DNA of 19,299 nucleotides from JACOTV01 sp964445135 (GCA_964445135.1 CAYUJW010000019.1:1-19299); one strand, 5' to 3'. Shown: positions 1 through 8,630, counted from the first letter of the stretch. Notes: generated by a model not told the origin, from the letters alone. Numbers and translations are program-made.

Positions 1-85
1 GTGGGCAAGGAGGGACTCGAACCCTCATGGGATAAATCCCACTAGTTTTTGAGACTAGCCTGTATACCGATTCCAGCACTTGCCC
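1..85 (-). tRNA. tRNA-Leu (anticodon CAA)
   Basis: The reverse complement folds into a class II tRNA. The acceptor stem GGGCAAG pairs with CTTGCCC, the D stem is CTG/CAG with GG in the loop, and the anticodon stem CTAGT/ACTAG holds the loop CTCAAAA, giving anticodon CAA (reads UUG). A long variable arm (TGGGATTTATCCCA) and the T arm GAGGG-TTCGAGT-CCCTC follow. The long variable arm and the anticodon both indicate leucine. The discriminator A is at position 2 and a single C at position 1. The window ends there, so it cannot be seen whether CCA is fully encoded. Confidence 0.96.
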
Positions 86-86
86 T

Positions 87-114
87 AAGTGCACATCATG
101 CTCTACATGCACTT
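87..114 (-). other. hairpin in the tRNA-Leu 5' leader
   Basis: AAGTGCA (87-93) and TGCACTT (108-114) form a 7-bp inverted repeat one base upstream of the tRNA-Leu 5' end (minus strand). In the precursor it would sit against the RNase P cleavage site. It may be only a leader fold, and no T-run follows it. Confidence 0.4.
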
Positions 115-133
115 CAAATACATAACTGAGGAC

Positions 134-142
134 ATTATATCA
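134..142 (-). promoter_or_regulatory. extended -10 promoter for tRNA-Leu
   Basis: On the minus strand this reads TGATATAAT, a perfect TATAAT with the TGn extension. It would start transcription about 42 nt upstream of the tRNA 5' end. No good -35 box is seen at 17 bp, which extended -10 promoters tolerate. Confidence 0.6.
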
Positions 143-205
143 TCTTTCATTGGGCATTAAAAAGTGATCCATGTCGTGCTGGTATAACGCGCACGTTTTG
201 CCGTC

Positions 206-234
206 TTGACGAATGCAGGTGTGGCGACTAGTAT
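206..234 (+). promoter_or_regulatory. sigma70-type promoter for pepA, predicted leaderless
   Basis: TTGACG (206-211), a 17-bp spacer, then TAGTAT (229-234). The ATG starts only 6 nt after the -10 box, so the transcript should begin at or within a base or two of the start codon. No Shine-Dalgarno sequence precedes the ATG, which agrees with a leaderless message. Confidence 0.6.
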
Positions 235-240
235 ATAGGC

Positions 241-1797
241 ATGAAGGGTCAGCTCACATTTACGACAGATACGACATTTGCATTATCCGAAAACGCGCGC
301 CAAAGGCTTCATGCTGATTGTTTTTTCCTAAGTGAAGAGGATGCGGTTGGGAAGCTTCATATTCCGGGGTTATCAGAGTCTGAGACTGCGCTTATTGCAC
401 ATCGCATTTCCACACACAAATGGAAAGCGGAGCTTGGATCAGTGCTTACGTTTGATGAGCCATCGATGATGGTGGTGGGAATAGGAAAAGAGGCAGAGAA
501 TGGTCCGCTTGTGTTGCGTCATGCTGTCGCTGAATTGGTGCGCTCGGCAACTGTTGCGCATGTGGCTTCAATTACCATTTTTCTCTTTGAAAAGTGGCTC
601 GATGACCCAATTGCCGCAGGTCGCTCAGTTGCAATCGGGTATCATTTGGGCAACTACTCATTTGAGCAGTACAAGAGTGAAAAACATAAAACCGAGCACG
701 TAAAGCAGTTAAATGCCATGATTATTGGTCAGGTGGAGCAAGATCACATGGCGGCATTTGAACAAGGGTGTCGGGTTGGAGAGTTACAATCGGCGGGAGT
801 GTATTTGGCCCGCGATTTGGTGAATCAGCCAGGTGGCATGATGGGTACTGAGGCGCTCGTTGAGGTGGCTCGTGAAATTGCCGATTCATCAAATGGATCA
901 ATATCGCTTGGCGTCTATGATCAAGCACAATGCGCGAAGATGGGTATGGGGGCATTTCTTGGGGTCGCAAAGGGAAGTGTGCAAGAGCCACGCTTCATTG
1001 TTCTTGAGTACAAACCCTCACAACTTGTGAAGAAAACGCCAACCTTTTGTTTGATTGGGAAGTCGGTAACATTTGATACGGGCGGGTTGTCTCTGAAGCC
1101 GGCCGGCGCTATGGAAGATATGAAAATTGATATGGCAGGAGGAGCTGCTGTATTGGGGGCATTCAAATCGCTTGCGCTTTTTAGCAATGACGATATGGAA
1201 GTTGGGGCACACATATATGGCATTCTCCCGGCGTGCGAAAATATGCCATCAGGGCACGCCATGCGCCCGGGTGATGTGGTTGCTGCCTTGGACGGACAGA
1301 CAATTGAGGTCTTAAATACTGACGCCGAAGGAAGATTGACGCTTGCTGATGCATTGGCGTACGCGCAAAAACATATAAAACCTGACTATATTATTGATTT
1401 GGCAACCTTGACTGGCGCATGCATGGTGGCGCTTGGGTCAGAGGTGGCTGGAGTGTGGGGAAATAATGAGAAGTTTATGCAGGTATTTGAAGAGGGAGCG
1501 GTAGCAGAAGGGGATATGTGCTGGAGAATGCCGCTGAGGCGTGAATATCGAACGCAGCTGACCAGTCACGTTGCCGATATCGCAAACATCGCAAACACAA
1601 AATATGGGGGAGCAATCACCGCCGCGTTGTTTTTAAATGATTTTGTAGATGAAAAAATGCCATGGATTCATGTTGATATGGCGGGTCCGGCGTATCGAGA
1701 TGATCGCGCGCGCGGCGTGCTGACTCGTGGCGCAACTGGATGGGGCGTGTTGAGCTTGTTAAGTTTGGTGATGGAAGAGGCACTTGAGAAAAAATAG
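241..1797 (+). CDS. pepA: leucyl aminopeptidase (M17 family)
   Basis: A 518-residue cytosolic metallo-exopeptidase that removes N-terminal residues from peptides, normally as a hexamer with two metal ions per subunit. The M17 catalytic domain is clear. K274, D279, D297, D361 and E363 fall exactly where E. coli PepA has its metal ligands (K270, D275, D293, D352, E354). K286 and R365 match the catalytic lysine and arginine. The signature NTDAEGRL is at 359-366. Residues 1-190 are the more variable N-terminal domain. Length is normal for the family. The ATG at 241 is supported by a promoter placed for leaderless start. It is the first gene of a plus-strand run whose next start lies about 90 bp downstream. 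In host-dependent CPR cells its likely role is recycling peptides for amino acids (inference). Confidence 0.95.
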   Translation: MKGQLTFTTDTTFALSENARQRLHADCFFLSEEDAVGKLHIPGLSESETALIAHRISTHKWKAELGSVLTFDEPSMMVVGIGKEAENGPLVLRHAVAELVRSATVAHVASITIFLFEKWLDDPIAAGRSVAIGYHLGNYSFEQYKSEKHKTEHVKQLNAMIIGQVEQDHMAAFEQGCRVGELQSAGVYLARDLVNQPGGMMGTEALVEVAREIADSSNGSISLGVYDQAQCAKMGMGAFLGVAKGSVQEPRFIVLEYKPSQLVKKTPTFCLIGKSVTFDTGGLSLKPAGAMEDMKIDMAGGAAVLGAFKSLALFSNDDMEVGAHIYGILPACENMPSGHAMRPGDVVAALDGQTIEVLNTDAEGRLTLADALAYAQKHIKPDYIIDLATLTGACMVALGSEVAGVWGNNEKFMQVFEEGAVAEGDMCWRMPLRREYRTQLTSHVADIANIANTKYGGAITAALFLNDFVDEKMPWIHVDMAGPAYRDDRARGVLTRGATGWGVLSLLSLVMEEALEKK

Positions 1798-1888
1798 TTG
1801 ACCGTTAATAGTTTTTTGTGAGGCTCTGCTGCACATCGTGTGCGTCGCACCTTTGGGCTTCACAAATCCCAGTGCGCATATATTACTT

Positions 1889-2959
1889 ATGATTGATGCA
1901 AAAAAACTCATCAAAACCCGTGCAATTGCAAAAGCCACGCCTCAGGAGACGCTGGCTTCGGCACTATTAAAAACCCGCTCTTCACACGATGCAGTATTTG
2001 TATTTGAGGGAGATGACTATCGTGGCGTGATAAATCCGTACCACACTATGATCAAAACGTCATACCCTGGAAATACGAAGATTGAGCATTGTCTTCACCA
2101 TGCGCCCAAAGTGACGGAATCGTTGTCTATCTCGAATTTGGCGCGGATGTTTGTTGATTCTAAGTTGCATTATTTGCCGGTTTTAGGCGCCAAAAATAGT
2201 TTTTCAGGGATCGTTTCTGCCCGCCGCCTCTTGTCCGTGTATCGCAATTCTCCATATTTTGCCGAAGATTGTGGAACGTTTGTGCTTGGCAAGAAGCAAA
2301 AGCTCCAGACGGTTCTGGAAACCGATACTGTAACTCAGGCATTATCGCATTTTCGAAAAAAGCATATATCCAAGCTGCTTGTTGTTGATAAGGCGGGTCG
2401 GATGAGGGGAATGCTGTCGTATTATGACCTTATTATGAATCTGTCAGCGCCACGGGAGAAGTCAGGAAAGCGAAGCCCGGTTGGTGAAGGCAAAGGTATT
2501 GCGCAACAACCAGTGCGACAGTTGATGAAAACGCATCTTCTGACATTGCCTCAGTCAAAAAGTGTCGGTCATGCGCTCCAGATGGTGCTTGATCATGAAA
2601 TCGGGAGTGTAGTCGTCACTGACGCCAGAAAAAAGCCAATTGGCCTCATTACCACGAGTGACTTTCTGCACATGTTGATCAAAAGCCCGGCCGAAAAGCA
2701 GGTGCAGGTCAGTGGGCGCAACCTATCTGAGAAGAACATGACGATTCTGAAGCGATTTGCTCACCCATTTGAGCGTGCAATGTCTAAGCTTCGCGATGTA
2801 AAGCGGGTTGATCTGACGGTCAAAGAAGAAAAGCAGGGTGGGGTATTTCGTGCAATTATGGCAATTGTTCCAAACCGTGGTCCCGCAAAGGTGAAAGCGC
2901 GAGAGGGCAAGAATTTGCAGAAATTGCTGAGTGAATTTAAAAAAATTAAGACGAAATAG
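1889..2959 (+). CDS. four-CBS-domain protein with HPF-like C-terminal domain
   Basis: A 356-residue soluble protein. Four CBS repeats (two Bateman modules) lie at about 5-60, 63-120, 133-186 and 206-266; each ends in the usual 'G(V/I)(I/V)..-(hydrophobic)L' pattern, for example GIVSARRLL and GLITTSDFL. CBS pairs usually bind adenine nucleotides. Residues 271-356 (starting VQVSGRNLSEKN) resemble the beta-alpha-beta fold of ribosome hibernation factors HPF/YfiA: an opening strand with SGRN, a helix, then strands RVDLTVKEEK and RAIMAIV. The HPF assignment is by pattern only. A nucleotide-sensing, ribosome-associated role is an inference. I chose the ATG at 1889 because the in-frame upstream start (GTG, 1838) adds only a non-conserved extension and no ribosome site. 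A TATATT at 1879-1884 lies just upstream of the ATG. Confidence 0.8.
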   Translation: MIDAKKLIKTRAIAKATPQETLASALLKTRSSHDAVFVFEGDDYRGVINPYHTMIKTSYPGNTKIEHCLHHAPKVTESLSISNLARMFVDSKLHYLPVLGAKNSFSGIVSARRLLSVYRNSPYFAEDCGTFVLGKKQKLQTVLETDTVTQALSHFRKKHISKLLVVDKAGRMRGMLSYYDLIMNLSAPREKSGKRSPVGEGKGIAQQPVRQLMKTHLLTLPQSKSVGHALQMVLDHEIGSVVVTDARKKPIGLITTSDFLHMLIKSPAEKQVQVSGRNLSEKNMTILKRFAHPFERAMSKLRDVKRVDLTVKEEKQGGVFRAIMAIVPNRGPAKVKAREGKNLQKLLSEFKKIKTK

Positions 2960-2971
2960 CAGCTCAAACCT

Positions 2972-2980
2972 TGCTACAAT
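2972..2980 (+). promoter_or_regulatory. extended -10 promoter, predicted leaderless, for the HAD gene
   Basis: TG-C-TACAAT (TG at 2972-2973, hexamer 2975-2980) ends 5 nt before the ATG at 2986. The transcript should therefore start at or next to the start codon. No Shine-Dalgarno sequence is present. Confidence 0.55.
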
Positions 2981-2985
2981 AGTGC

Positions 2986-3618
2986 ATGACTTCTAAGCGA
3001 CGTACACCCAAGGTTGGTTTTGATTTGGATGGTGTTATTCTCTACAATCCAACGCGAGTGGCTCGGCCAATTATCTCAACAATTAAAAAAGTGTTTTTTC
3101 CTCGCAAGAAGAGCACATTTTATGTCCCGCAATCAAATATCAGTCGAGGTATATGGAACGTGTTTCATGCTTCAAGTCTGTTTATTGAGAGCGGATACGA
3201 GCATGCAAAAAAATTGCTCAAAAATGGTGATATAGAAGGCTACATTGTGACGGCTCGATATGGTTTTTTACAAGATGATTTTGATAAATGGAAAGTGCGA
3301 CTTGAGGCAGATGAGCATTTTGCTGCTTCATATTCAAATCAAAAAGACGAACAGCCACACGTATATAAGCAGCGCATGATTGAAAAGCTAGATCTGGATT
3401 ACTTCATCGAAGACAACTGGGATATCGTGCGAGCATTGTCTACGAATCCAAAGAACAAGCGCCGCAAAATTATCTGGATATACAACATGCTTGATCGACT
3501 CGTGGTCAAACACCGCTTGGCGTTTCCAAACTTAGCCCATGCAATTGCTTGGATTGAGCAAGATATCAAAAAAGCCACACCTGCAACAATGAAAAAAATT
3601 ACCAAGAAGAAGAAATAA
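2986..3618 (+). CDS. HAD-superfamily phosphatase-like protein
   Basis: A 210-residue protein with the motifs of a HAD hydrolase. Motif I is D13-L-D15-G (nucleophile and general acid). Motif II is T89 in YIVTAR, a likely motif III lysine is K128, and motif IV is E142-D143 in YFIEDNW. The region between motifs I and II (residues 20-80) would be a small helical C1 cap. The layout recalls small 5'-nucleotidase-like or nucleotidase-related HADs, but the substrate cannot be told. The C-terminus is very lysine-rich (KKITKKKK), a possible nucleic-acid or membrane-surface contact. It starts 26 nt after the CBS-HPF gene and has its own predicted leaderless promoter. Confidence 0.75.
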   Translation: MTSKRRTPKVGFDLDGVILYNPTRVARPIISTIKKVFFPRKKSTFYVPQSNISRGIWNVFHASSLFIESGYEHAKKLLKNGDIEGYIVTARYGFLQDDFDKWKVRLEADEHFAASYSNQKDEQPHVYKQRMIEKLDLDYFIEDNWDIVRALSTNPKNKRRKIIWIYNMLDRLVVKHRLAFPNLAHAIAWIEQDIKKATPATMKKITKKKK

Positions 3619-3644
3619 GCGGCGACACCTAAAAAAGAGCTCAT

Positions 3645-5525
3645 ATGATTACTCGCCTCATGCAATACAAATCATTGATTGCGGTGGTATTCGCGGCAAT
3701 GATACTTCGATTGACTGGGGTAAACTGGGATAGTGGTGCTCATCTACATCCTGATGAGCGATTCTTGACAATGGTGACTTCCGCCATGCAGATTCCTCAA
3801 ACGTTTGGTGCATATTTGAGCTCGCAAGTGTCGAGCATGAACCCGGTCAATATTGAGTTTCCGTTTTTTGTATATGGTTTGTTGCCGCTTACTATGGTCA
3901 AGCTTGTGGCAATTTCACTGGGAATGGATAGTTATGATGGGATCGTAATGGTGGGGCGCGTCGTCTCGGCTCTATTGGATGTTGGGACCGTGATTGCAAT
4001 ATATGTGATTGCGCAGGTGCTTTCAAAACGCATGCACTGGAGTCGGAAAATTCCCGGGCTTTGCGCATTGATATATGCGTTGTCTCCACTTTCTATTCAA
4101 CTGTCTCATTTTTTTGCAACAGACACGTTTTTGAACTTTTTCCTCACGGCATCTACGGCGACAATGTTGAGCGCATTATCTGCGAAAAAGCTTCGTATTC
4201 ATCTTCTTGCCCTGTCTGGCGTATTGTTTGGTTTTGCCCTAGCCAGCAAGGTGACGGCGATATTTTTGATACCTTGCTTTTGTTATTTTGCACTCGACTA
4301 TGGCTTGCGATTTTATGGTCCGATCAAATCTGAATGGAAAATGGTTGGGGCATACACGATTTCGATACTGGTCATGTTTGGCATCATTGCATATGTTTCG
4401 GTACGCATTGGCAATCCATATATGTTTGAGTCGGCAAATCCTCTTGATCCACGCCCATCCGTCGTATTTATGGAAAACTTAAAAATACTCAAATCATACG
4501 ACGATCCAAATGGTTATTTCCCCCCAGCCATTCAGTGGATGAGCCGTGATGTGGAGTGGGTGAGTGCGACCCAACCTTCAGGTGCGCGGTTTTTACATAC
4601 TCTGATGATTTCGTTGTACACAGGTCTCACGCAAGGCGTGGTAGTAGCCATTGGAATTGTGCCAAGTGTGCTGGCAATTATTGGGTTGATATATGCGATT
4701 CGCAAAAGACAAGCGGTGGTTGTTGTGATGGGGATATTTGTAGTTGCGTTTGCGCTGTATCAATCGTTACAGTTTGTCAAAAGCCCTCGCTACTATTTGA
4801 TTATTCATTCATATATTGCCATATTGGGAGGCGTTGGATTTGGGCAGATATTACATGGCTTGACTCGCTACAAAGCCTCAACCGCCCTGTTGATTCAAGT
4901 ATTATTGGTTGGAACAATGGTGTTTGGGGCAATTATGTTTATGAGTATTTATACCCGCGCGCACTCGCGCATTGCGGCCTCTGATTGGATGTATCAGCAC
5001 ATCCCAACTGACTCGATTTTATTGTGGGAATATTGGGATGATCCGTTGCCATTGGCTCGTCCGCCCAGGCAAAGTGGGGGACGTACATATCGTGGTGAAG
5101 ATTTTCATTCATTTGCAGTTGATGACCGGGAGAAGTGGGAGAAAATGGGGGAGCAGCTGGTTCGCGCTGACTATTATGTATTATCAAGCAATAGAGGATG
5201 GGGGAGCATCATGGCGGCTCCTGAAAAGTATCCAATCATGAGTCGGCTGTATACTGATTTGCTCAATCCAAAGCGCCGCCATACATTGTTATGCGGACTG
5301 CCTGAAAACTATAGCCATCTCCCTGCGTTAAACGCTGATGCGCAAACTGTGGCAAATGAGGTTTGCGCACTGGGCATTGATTATCGACTCACTCAAACGT
5401 TTGCTTCGTATCCATCGCTTGAATATCTTGGCATCCCTGTTGTACTACCAGATCAGTGGACTGATGAGTCGCGAACGGTATATGATCATCCACTGGTTAT
5501 GATCTTCAAAAACCAAAAAAAATAG
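3645..5525 (+). CDS. GT-C fold membrane glycosyltransferase (GT39/ArnT-like)
   Basis: A 626-residue polytopic membrane protein with about ten or more transmembrane helices through residue ~450, followed by a soluble C-terminal part. The first extracytoplasmic loop carries HPDER (H35-R39), the acidic loop motif typical of GT-C transferases that use polyprenyl-phosphate-linked sugars. It would glycosylate lipid or protein acceptors on the outer face of the cytoplasmic membrane. Substrate and acceptor are unknown. The start ATG is preceded only by a weak AAGAG. It follows the HAD gene by 26 nt and is probably co-transcribed with it. It meets another GT-C gene tail to tail, with 20 nt between the stop codons. 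Confidence 0.85.
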   Translation: MITRLMQYKSLIAVVFAAMILRLTGVNWDSGAHLHPDERFLTMVTSAMQIPQTFGAYLSSQVSSMNPVNIEFPFFVYGLLPLTMVKLVAISLGMDSYDGIVMVGRVVSALLDVGTVIAIYVIAQVLSKRMHWSRKIPGLCALIYALSPLSIQLSHFFATDTFLNFFLTASTATMLSALSAKKLRIHLLALSGVLFGFALASKVTAIFLIPCFCYFALDYGLRFYGPIKSEWKMVGAYTISILVMFGIIAYVSVRIGNPYMFESANPLDPRPSVVFMENLKILKSYDDPNGYFPPAIQWMSRDVEWVSATQPSGARFLHTLMISLYTGLTQGVVVAIGIVPSVLAIIGLIYAIRKRQAVVVVMGIFVVAFALYQSLQFVKSPRYYLIIHSYIAILGGVGFGQILHGLTRYKASTALLIQVLLVGTMVFGAIMFMSIYTRAHSRIAASDWMYQHIPTDSILLWEYWDDPLPLARPPRQSGGRTYRGEDFHSFAVDDREKWEKMGEQLVRADYYVLSSNRGWGSIMAAPEKYPIMSRLYTDLLNPKRRHTLLCGLPENYSHLPALNADAQTVANEVCALGIDYRLTQTFASYPSLEYLGIPVVLPDQWTDESRTVYDHPLVMIFKNQKK

Positions 5526-5545
5526 CGAGACGTTTGAAAGAGATT

Positions 5546-7042
5546 TCAGGGAAGTAAGATGTAGCCAAGTACGTGGCCAAGAGGATTGCTGAGCGTGTGA
5601 ATGGTTTGTAAGTTGTGTTTCTGTCTGGCCGTTTCAAGCGAAACTATATCGCTGGCCGGGATAAAGAGCGCGCTTGCATAAGGGGCATCAGGCGGCAATG
5701 CGCTGGCCTGCACAACTTCAACATTAGTATAGCTTGGCACCGTTGGGAAAAGGAGCTCAGGAAATGGAGTGTAGAGCGTTGCAATCTGTGGATTCGCCCA
5801 TAAGTAATGCGTAATCAGACTTGCAGTTTGTGTCGTTTTGTCATGCTCCCACACGGTTTGCGTATCGTGCTGAGTATACTGCAAGACGTCAGCACATATA
5901 GCAAGTATCATCGTAATCCCAAATAGTGTCGATATCATAAATGTCCTGTTTGGAGCAGTGCGACTGAGAAAATGGAAGCTTTTGAAAAGTCCGTATGCGA
6001 TCATCATCGAGACAAAAGGAAGGAGGATGACATATCGGCTGCTCATCGGAGGATACATCGTCAAGACACTTGCTAAAAATATCGCTCCCAAAAGCACAGA
6101 TAGTAAATATTGCATCTGCCACTGACGAATACGAAATAGCGCATACAAAATGCCCCATGCAAAAAATACCATCGGGATCGGGTTTAAATAAGGAAGATAA
6201 AAATACCACAAGTTTGTGGCGCCATCAAACTTGAGAAAAAATGGAAAGTAGGCATGTGTCACCTGGTGCCAAGCCACTGCCAGATAGGATGAGTGCGCGT
6301 CAAGAAGCTCTGACATATGTGAGGAGGTAAAAATACTCACTCGATCAATTCTCGCCCAGTAGGCTTCGGGGTTATGTGCAAAGTACCACAGCTGAGGGGC
6401 ATAGACTGCAAGCGTGACTGCGCCCCATATGGCAATTTGTAACAGACATTGTTTGACTCGAATTTGTTTGTGAAAAGTGAGAATAACAAGAAGGAGTATG
6501 ACGGCCAGTGGGGCAATACGAAGCGACATGGCGATGTATTGCGCGCAAGCTGTCAAGATTCCAGCAACCACCCAAGCTAGAGTATATCGACTCATCATAA
6601 GTGCCAGAATGAGGGGGAGAAGTGCTGTTCCCCACGCAAGTTCCATTCCGTTTCGAGAGAAGACTAAATGAAGCGGGGAAAGAGCAATGGCGGCAGCTGC
6701 AATGAGGCTTATGGTTAGATTTTTGGAAAGGGAATATGCAAAATATGCGGTTGTCGCAACAGATAATGTGCCAGCTGTGGCGCTTAATATGCGCACGCCA
6801 AGTGCGGGATTATCCACGATGCGGGTCACCCATCCCACTATATAAAACCATGCGTGGGTGTGGCCCTCCCATCCGGTTGCAAAAAATGGTGCCTGATTTC
6901 TCATCATCGCCGCGCCCTCGAGGCTAAAGCGCGCCGCATCGCCGTCAAGGCGCAGTGGAAACGTGGCAAGCTCGACATATCGAAGAAGTGCGGCGCAAAA
7001 GGTGATCCATGCGAGAGTGATGAGGTACGTGCGTTTTGACAT
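5546..7042 (-). CDS. GT-C fold membrane glycosyltransferase (PMT/ArnT-like)
   Basis: A 498-residue multi-pass membrane protein, mostly hydrophobic helices to about residue 385 and then an extracytoplasmic tail. The first loop holds DGDAARFS (D33, D35), the acidic motif of polyprenyl-phosphate-dependent GT-C enzymes, followed by GWEGHTHAWFY. It probably transfers a sugar outside the membrane as part of surface glycan or glycoprotein synthesis. I prefer the ATG at 7042 over the TTG three codons upstream at 7051. It begins 17 nt after the stop of the GT4 gene, so the two are likely one transcript: cytosolic sugar transfer and extracytoplasmic transfer encoded together. There is no Shine-Dalgarno sequence. 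Confidence 0.82.
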   Translation of the reverse strand: MSKRTYLITLAWITFCAALLRYVELATFPLRLDGDAARFSLEGAAMMRNQAPFFATGWEGHTHAWFYIVGWVTRIVDNPALGVRILSATAGTLSVATTAYFAYSLSKNLTISLIAAAAIALSPLHLVFSRNGMELAWGTALLPLILALMMSRYTLAWVVAGILTACAQYIAMSLRIAPLAVILLLVILTFHKQIRVKQCLLQIAIWGAVTLAVYAPQLWYFAHNPEAYWARIDRVSIFTSSHMSELLDAHSSYLAVAWHQVTHAYFPFFLKFDGATNLWYFYLPYLNPIPMVFFAWGILYALFRIRQWQMQYLLSVLLGAIFLASVLTMYPPMSSRYVILLPFVSMMIAYGLFKSFHFLSRTAPNRTFMISTLFGITMILAICADVLQYTQHDTQTVWEHDKTTQTASLITHYLWANPQIATLYTPFPELLFPTVPSYTNVEVVQASALPPDAPYASALFIPASDIVSLETARQKHNLQTIHTLSNPLGHVLGYILLP

Positions 7043-7059
7043 ACGATGCAACGGATATT

Positions 7060-8217
7060 TTATGGAAATAAGATGTGGCGCGCGCCCTGCAGATGTACGT
7101 CTGAGTTGACATAATCTGTCGCTTTTTGCACTTGTGGGGGATAGTTTTTATACTGATGCTGCATTGCGCTCAAGGCGCGCGCCAGATCATGAGGACTTTC
7201 AGATTGAAACAATATGCCGCATCCAAAATCTTTTACCAAAATGCGAGCACCAGGAATATCGCTTACCACCAGCGGCTTACCAGCAGCCAGCGCCTCGGCC
7301 TGCACAAGACCAAAACAATCGGATCGTGATGGAAGTATAAATGCATCGATCACTTCATAAAATTGTTTCAGATCATGCGCATGCAGCAGGCCGGTAAAGG
7401 TGATGGTTGCGTGAAGTTTGGCTAATATGTCTTGGTACGGATCCATATAGGATTCGTAGGTCATAGCTGCCCCCGCATACAGTATATGAATGTGGGTATC
7501 CTTTTTTTGTTTCTTCAGCTGTAACAGCGCATCAAACAGTACGTCGAGTCCTTTTTCATGTACAAAACGACCGGCACATCCAAATACCACGACGCCTTGC
7601 GATTTTAATAATTCCATTTGAGCAACCCACGGCGGCTGATCATGTTTTTGAGCAGCTTCATGATTAGTGGGCAAGATGGGCTGAGGAAGGATGAACGTGG
7701 ATGTTTTATGATGATATCGATGCAATATGCGAGAATGCTGGGCGTAATCTTGCGAATAGGTGGCAAGCCCATCAGCGAGCAAGCACCCGACGTGTGTTGC
7801 AATATCAAATATCCATTCAACGATCCGATTCAACGCGTTGTGTGGAGGGAGGATGAGGTCGCCTTGGTGAAAAAGTACGACTCGGCGACCCAACAGTTTG
7901 GCGAGCAAGGCAATTGGTAAAACATTTGAGCATGGAGAGTTGATAAGTACCGTGTCGCATCGGCGAATTCGAAGGATTGCCCAGCCAAGAAGAGCAAGAG
8001 AGTAATTCGTGCGACTGATGCGTATCAAAGGTGGCGCGCGATAGATCGAAATATCTGCAGACTCCTCATGTGGCGCAAGGTGCGGAGTGTGGCGTACAGT
8101 CAAGATGTCTACGTGGGTCTGTTTGTCAGCGAGGCGATGAGCGAGTCCTTCTATTGATTTTGAAAGGCCGGTCCAATGTGGGGCATAAAAATCAGAAACA
8201 ATAAGGAGGTGGCGCAT
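7060..8217 (-). CDS. GT4-family glycosyltransferase (GT-B fold)
   Basis: A 385-residue retaining GT-B enzyme. The N-terminal Rossmann half begins RHLLIVSDFYAPHWTG with the glycine-containing acceptor loop. The C-terminal half has GRFVHEKGLD (R217 and K222 contact nucleotide-sugar phosphates in this family) and the EX7E motif as D300-x7-E308 in SDCFGLVQAEAL, a known Asp variant. It should use a nucleotide-sugar donor in the cytoplasm to extend a lipid-linked glycan. The donor cannot be predicted. The start is fixed by a perfect TATAAT 6 nt upstream of the ATG. It lies just upstream of a GT-C gene on the same strand, supporting a shared glycan pathway. Confidence 0.9.
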   Translation of the reverse strand: MRHLLIVSDFYAPHWTGLSKSIEGLAHRLADKQTHVDILTVRHTPHLAPHEESADISIYRAPPLIRISRTNYSLALLGWAILRIRRCDTVLINSPCSNVLPIALLAKLLGRRVVLFHQGDLILPPHNALNRIVEWIFDIATHVGCLLADGLATYSQDYAQHSRILHRYHHKTSTFILPQPILPTNHEAAQKHDQPPWVAQMELLKSQGVVVFGCAGRFVHEKGLDVLFDALLQLKKQKKDTHIHILYAGAAMTYESYMDPYQDILAKLHATITFTGLLHAHDLKQFYEVIDAFILPSRSDCFGLVQAEALAAGKPLVVSDIPGARILVKDFGCGILFQSESPHDLARALSAMQHQYKNYPPQVQKATDYVNSDVHLQGARHILFP

Positions 8218-8223
8218 TGGGTT

Positions 8224-8229
8224 ATTATA
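8224..8229 (-). promoter_or_regulatory. -10 box of a predicted leaderless promoter for the GT4 gene
   Basis: A perfect TATAAT on the minus strand, followed by AACCCA and then the ATG at 8217. Initiation 6-8 nt downstream falls on the start codon. The -35 region is weak (TAACTC at 17 bp) and lies inside a short-word repeat tract. Confidence 0.55.
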
Positions 8230-8230
8230 C

Positions 8231-8276
8231 TAAGTTAGCGGGTTACGAGTTACGGGTTAGCAAGTTACGAGTTGGG
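8231..8276. repeat. short-word reiterated tract (GGGTTACGAGTTA-like)
   Basis: Degenerate reiteration of GGTTA, GTTAGC, ACGAGTT and similar words, for example GTTACGAGTT twice. It fills the 59-nt gap between the DksA-like stop and the GT4 start, directly upstream of the GT4 -10 box. It is low complexity, not coding, and not a perfect tandem repeat. Confidence 0.65.
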
Positions 8277-8630
8277 TTATTTTGCGCAGTCCATACATTT
8301 TCTCGCTTCGGGAACGAGCGCTAATCGTGCGGGGTTTATGTCACCCGCGCACTTTTCACATACTCCGTAGGTACCTTTGTTCATCTTTTGTAAAGCGTGA
8401 ACAATGTCTTCCAAGCGCTCTTTCAATTCCTTGACTTCCGCCTCCACTGTGTCGTGTCCAATTTGCTCACGCACATCGGTGTCAATTGCCGCATTGTCGA
8501 TGCTGTGGTCTGGATCTTGAAAAGGATCGTCTTGTCCAAGCTCATGAATATGTTGGCTAATTTCGGTTTTTTGAGCTTCTAATTTAACTCGCAAAGTGTC
8601 AAGAGTTTTGGGATCAATGTTTTGTGCCAT
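8277..8630 (-). CDS. DksA/TraR-family C4 zinc-finger protein
   Basis: A 117-residue protein. A helical N-terminal hairpin (residues ~8-85) is broken by an acidic tip segment, DPDHSIDNAAID. It ends in the C4 zinc finger CEKC-x17-CMDC, the exact spacing of DksA/TraR proteins. Family members enter the RNA polymerase secondary channel and tune transcription, often with ppGpp. The canonical DksA tip DxxDxA is not exact here, so a GreA/TraR-like or DksA-like action cannot be told apart. Its start overlaps the end of the upstream Lgt-like gene by 17 nt, implying translational coupling. No Shine-Dalgarno sequence is visible. Confidence 0.9.
   Translation of the reverse strand: MAQNIDPKTLDTLRVKLEAQKTEISQHIHELGQDDPFQDPDHSIDNAAIDTDVREQIGHDTVEAEVKELKERLEDIVHALQKMNKGTYGVCEKCAGDINPARLALVPEARKCMDCAK

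Noticed and set aside
1831..1843. Intrinsic terminator after pepA (GCACA-TCG-TGTGC)
   Set aside because: Stem of only 5 bp and no T-run follows it; the T-run at 1811-1816 lies upstream of the stem.
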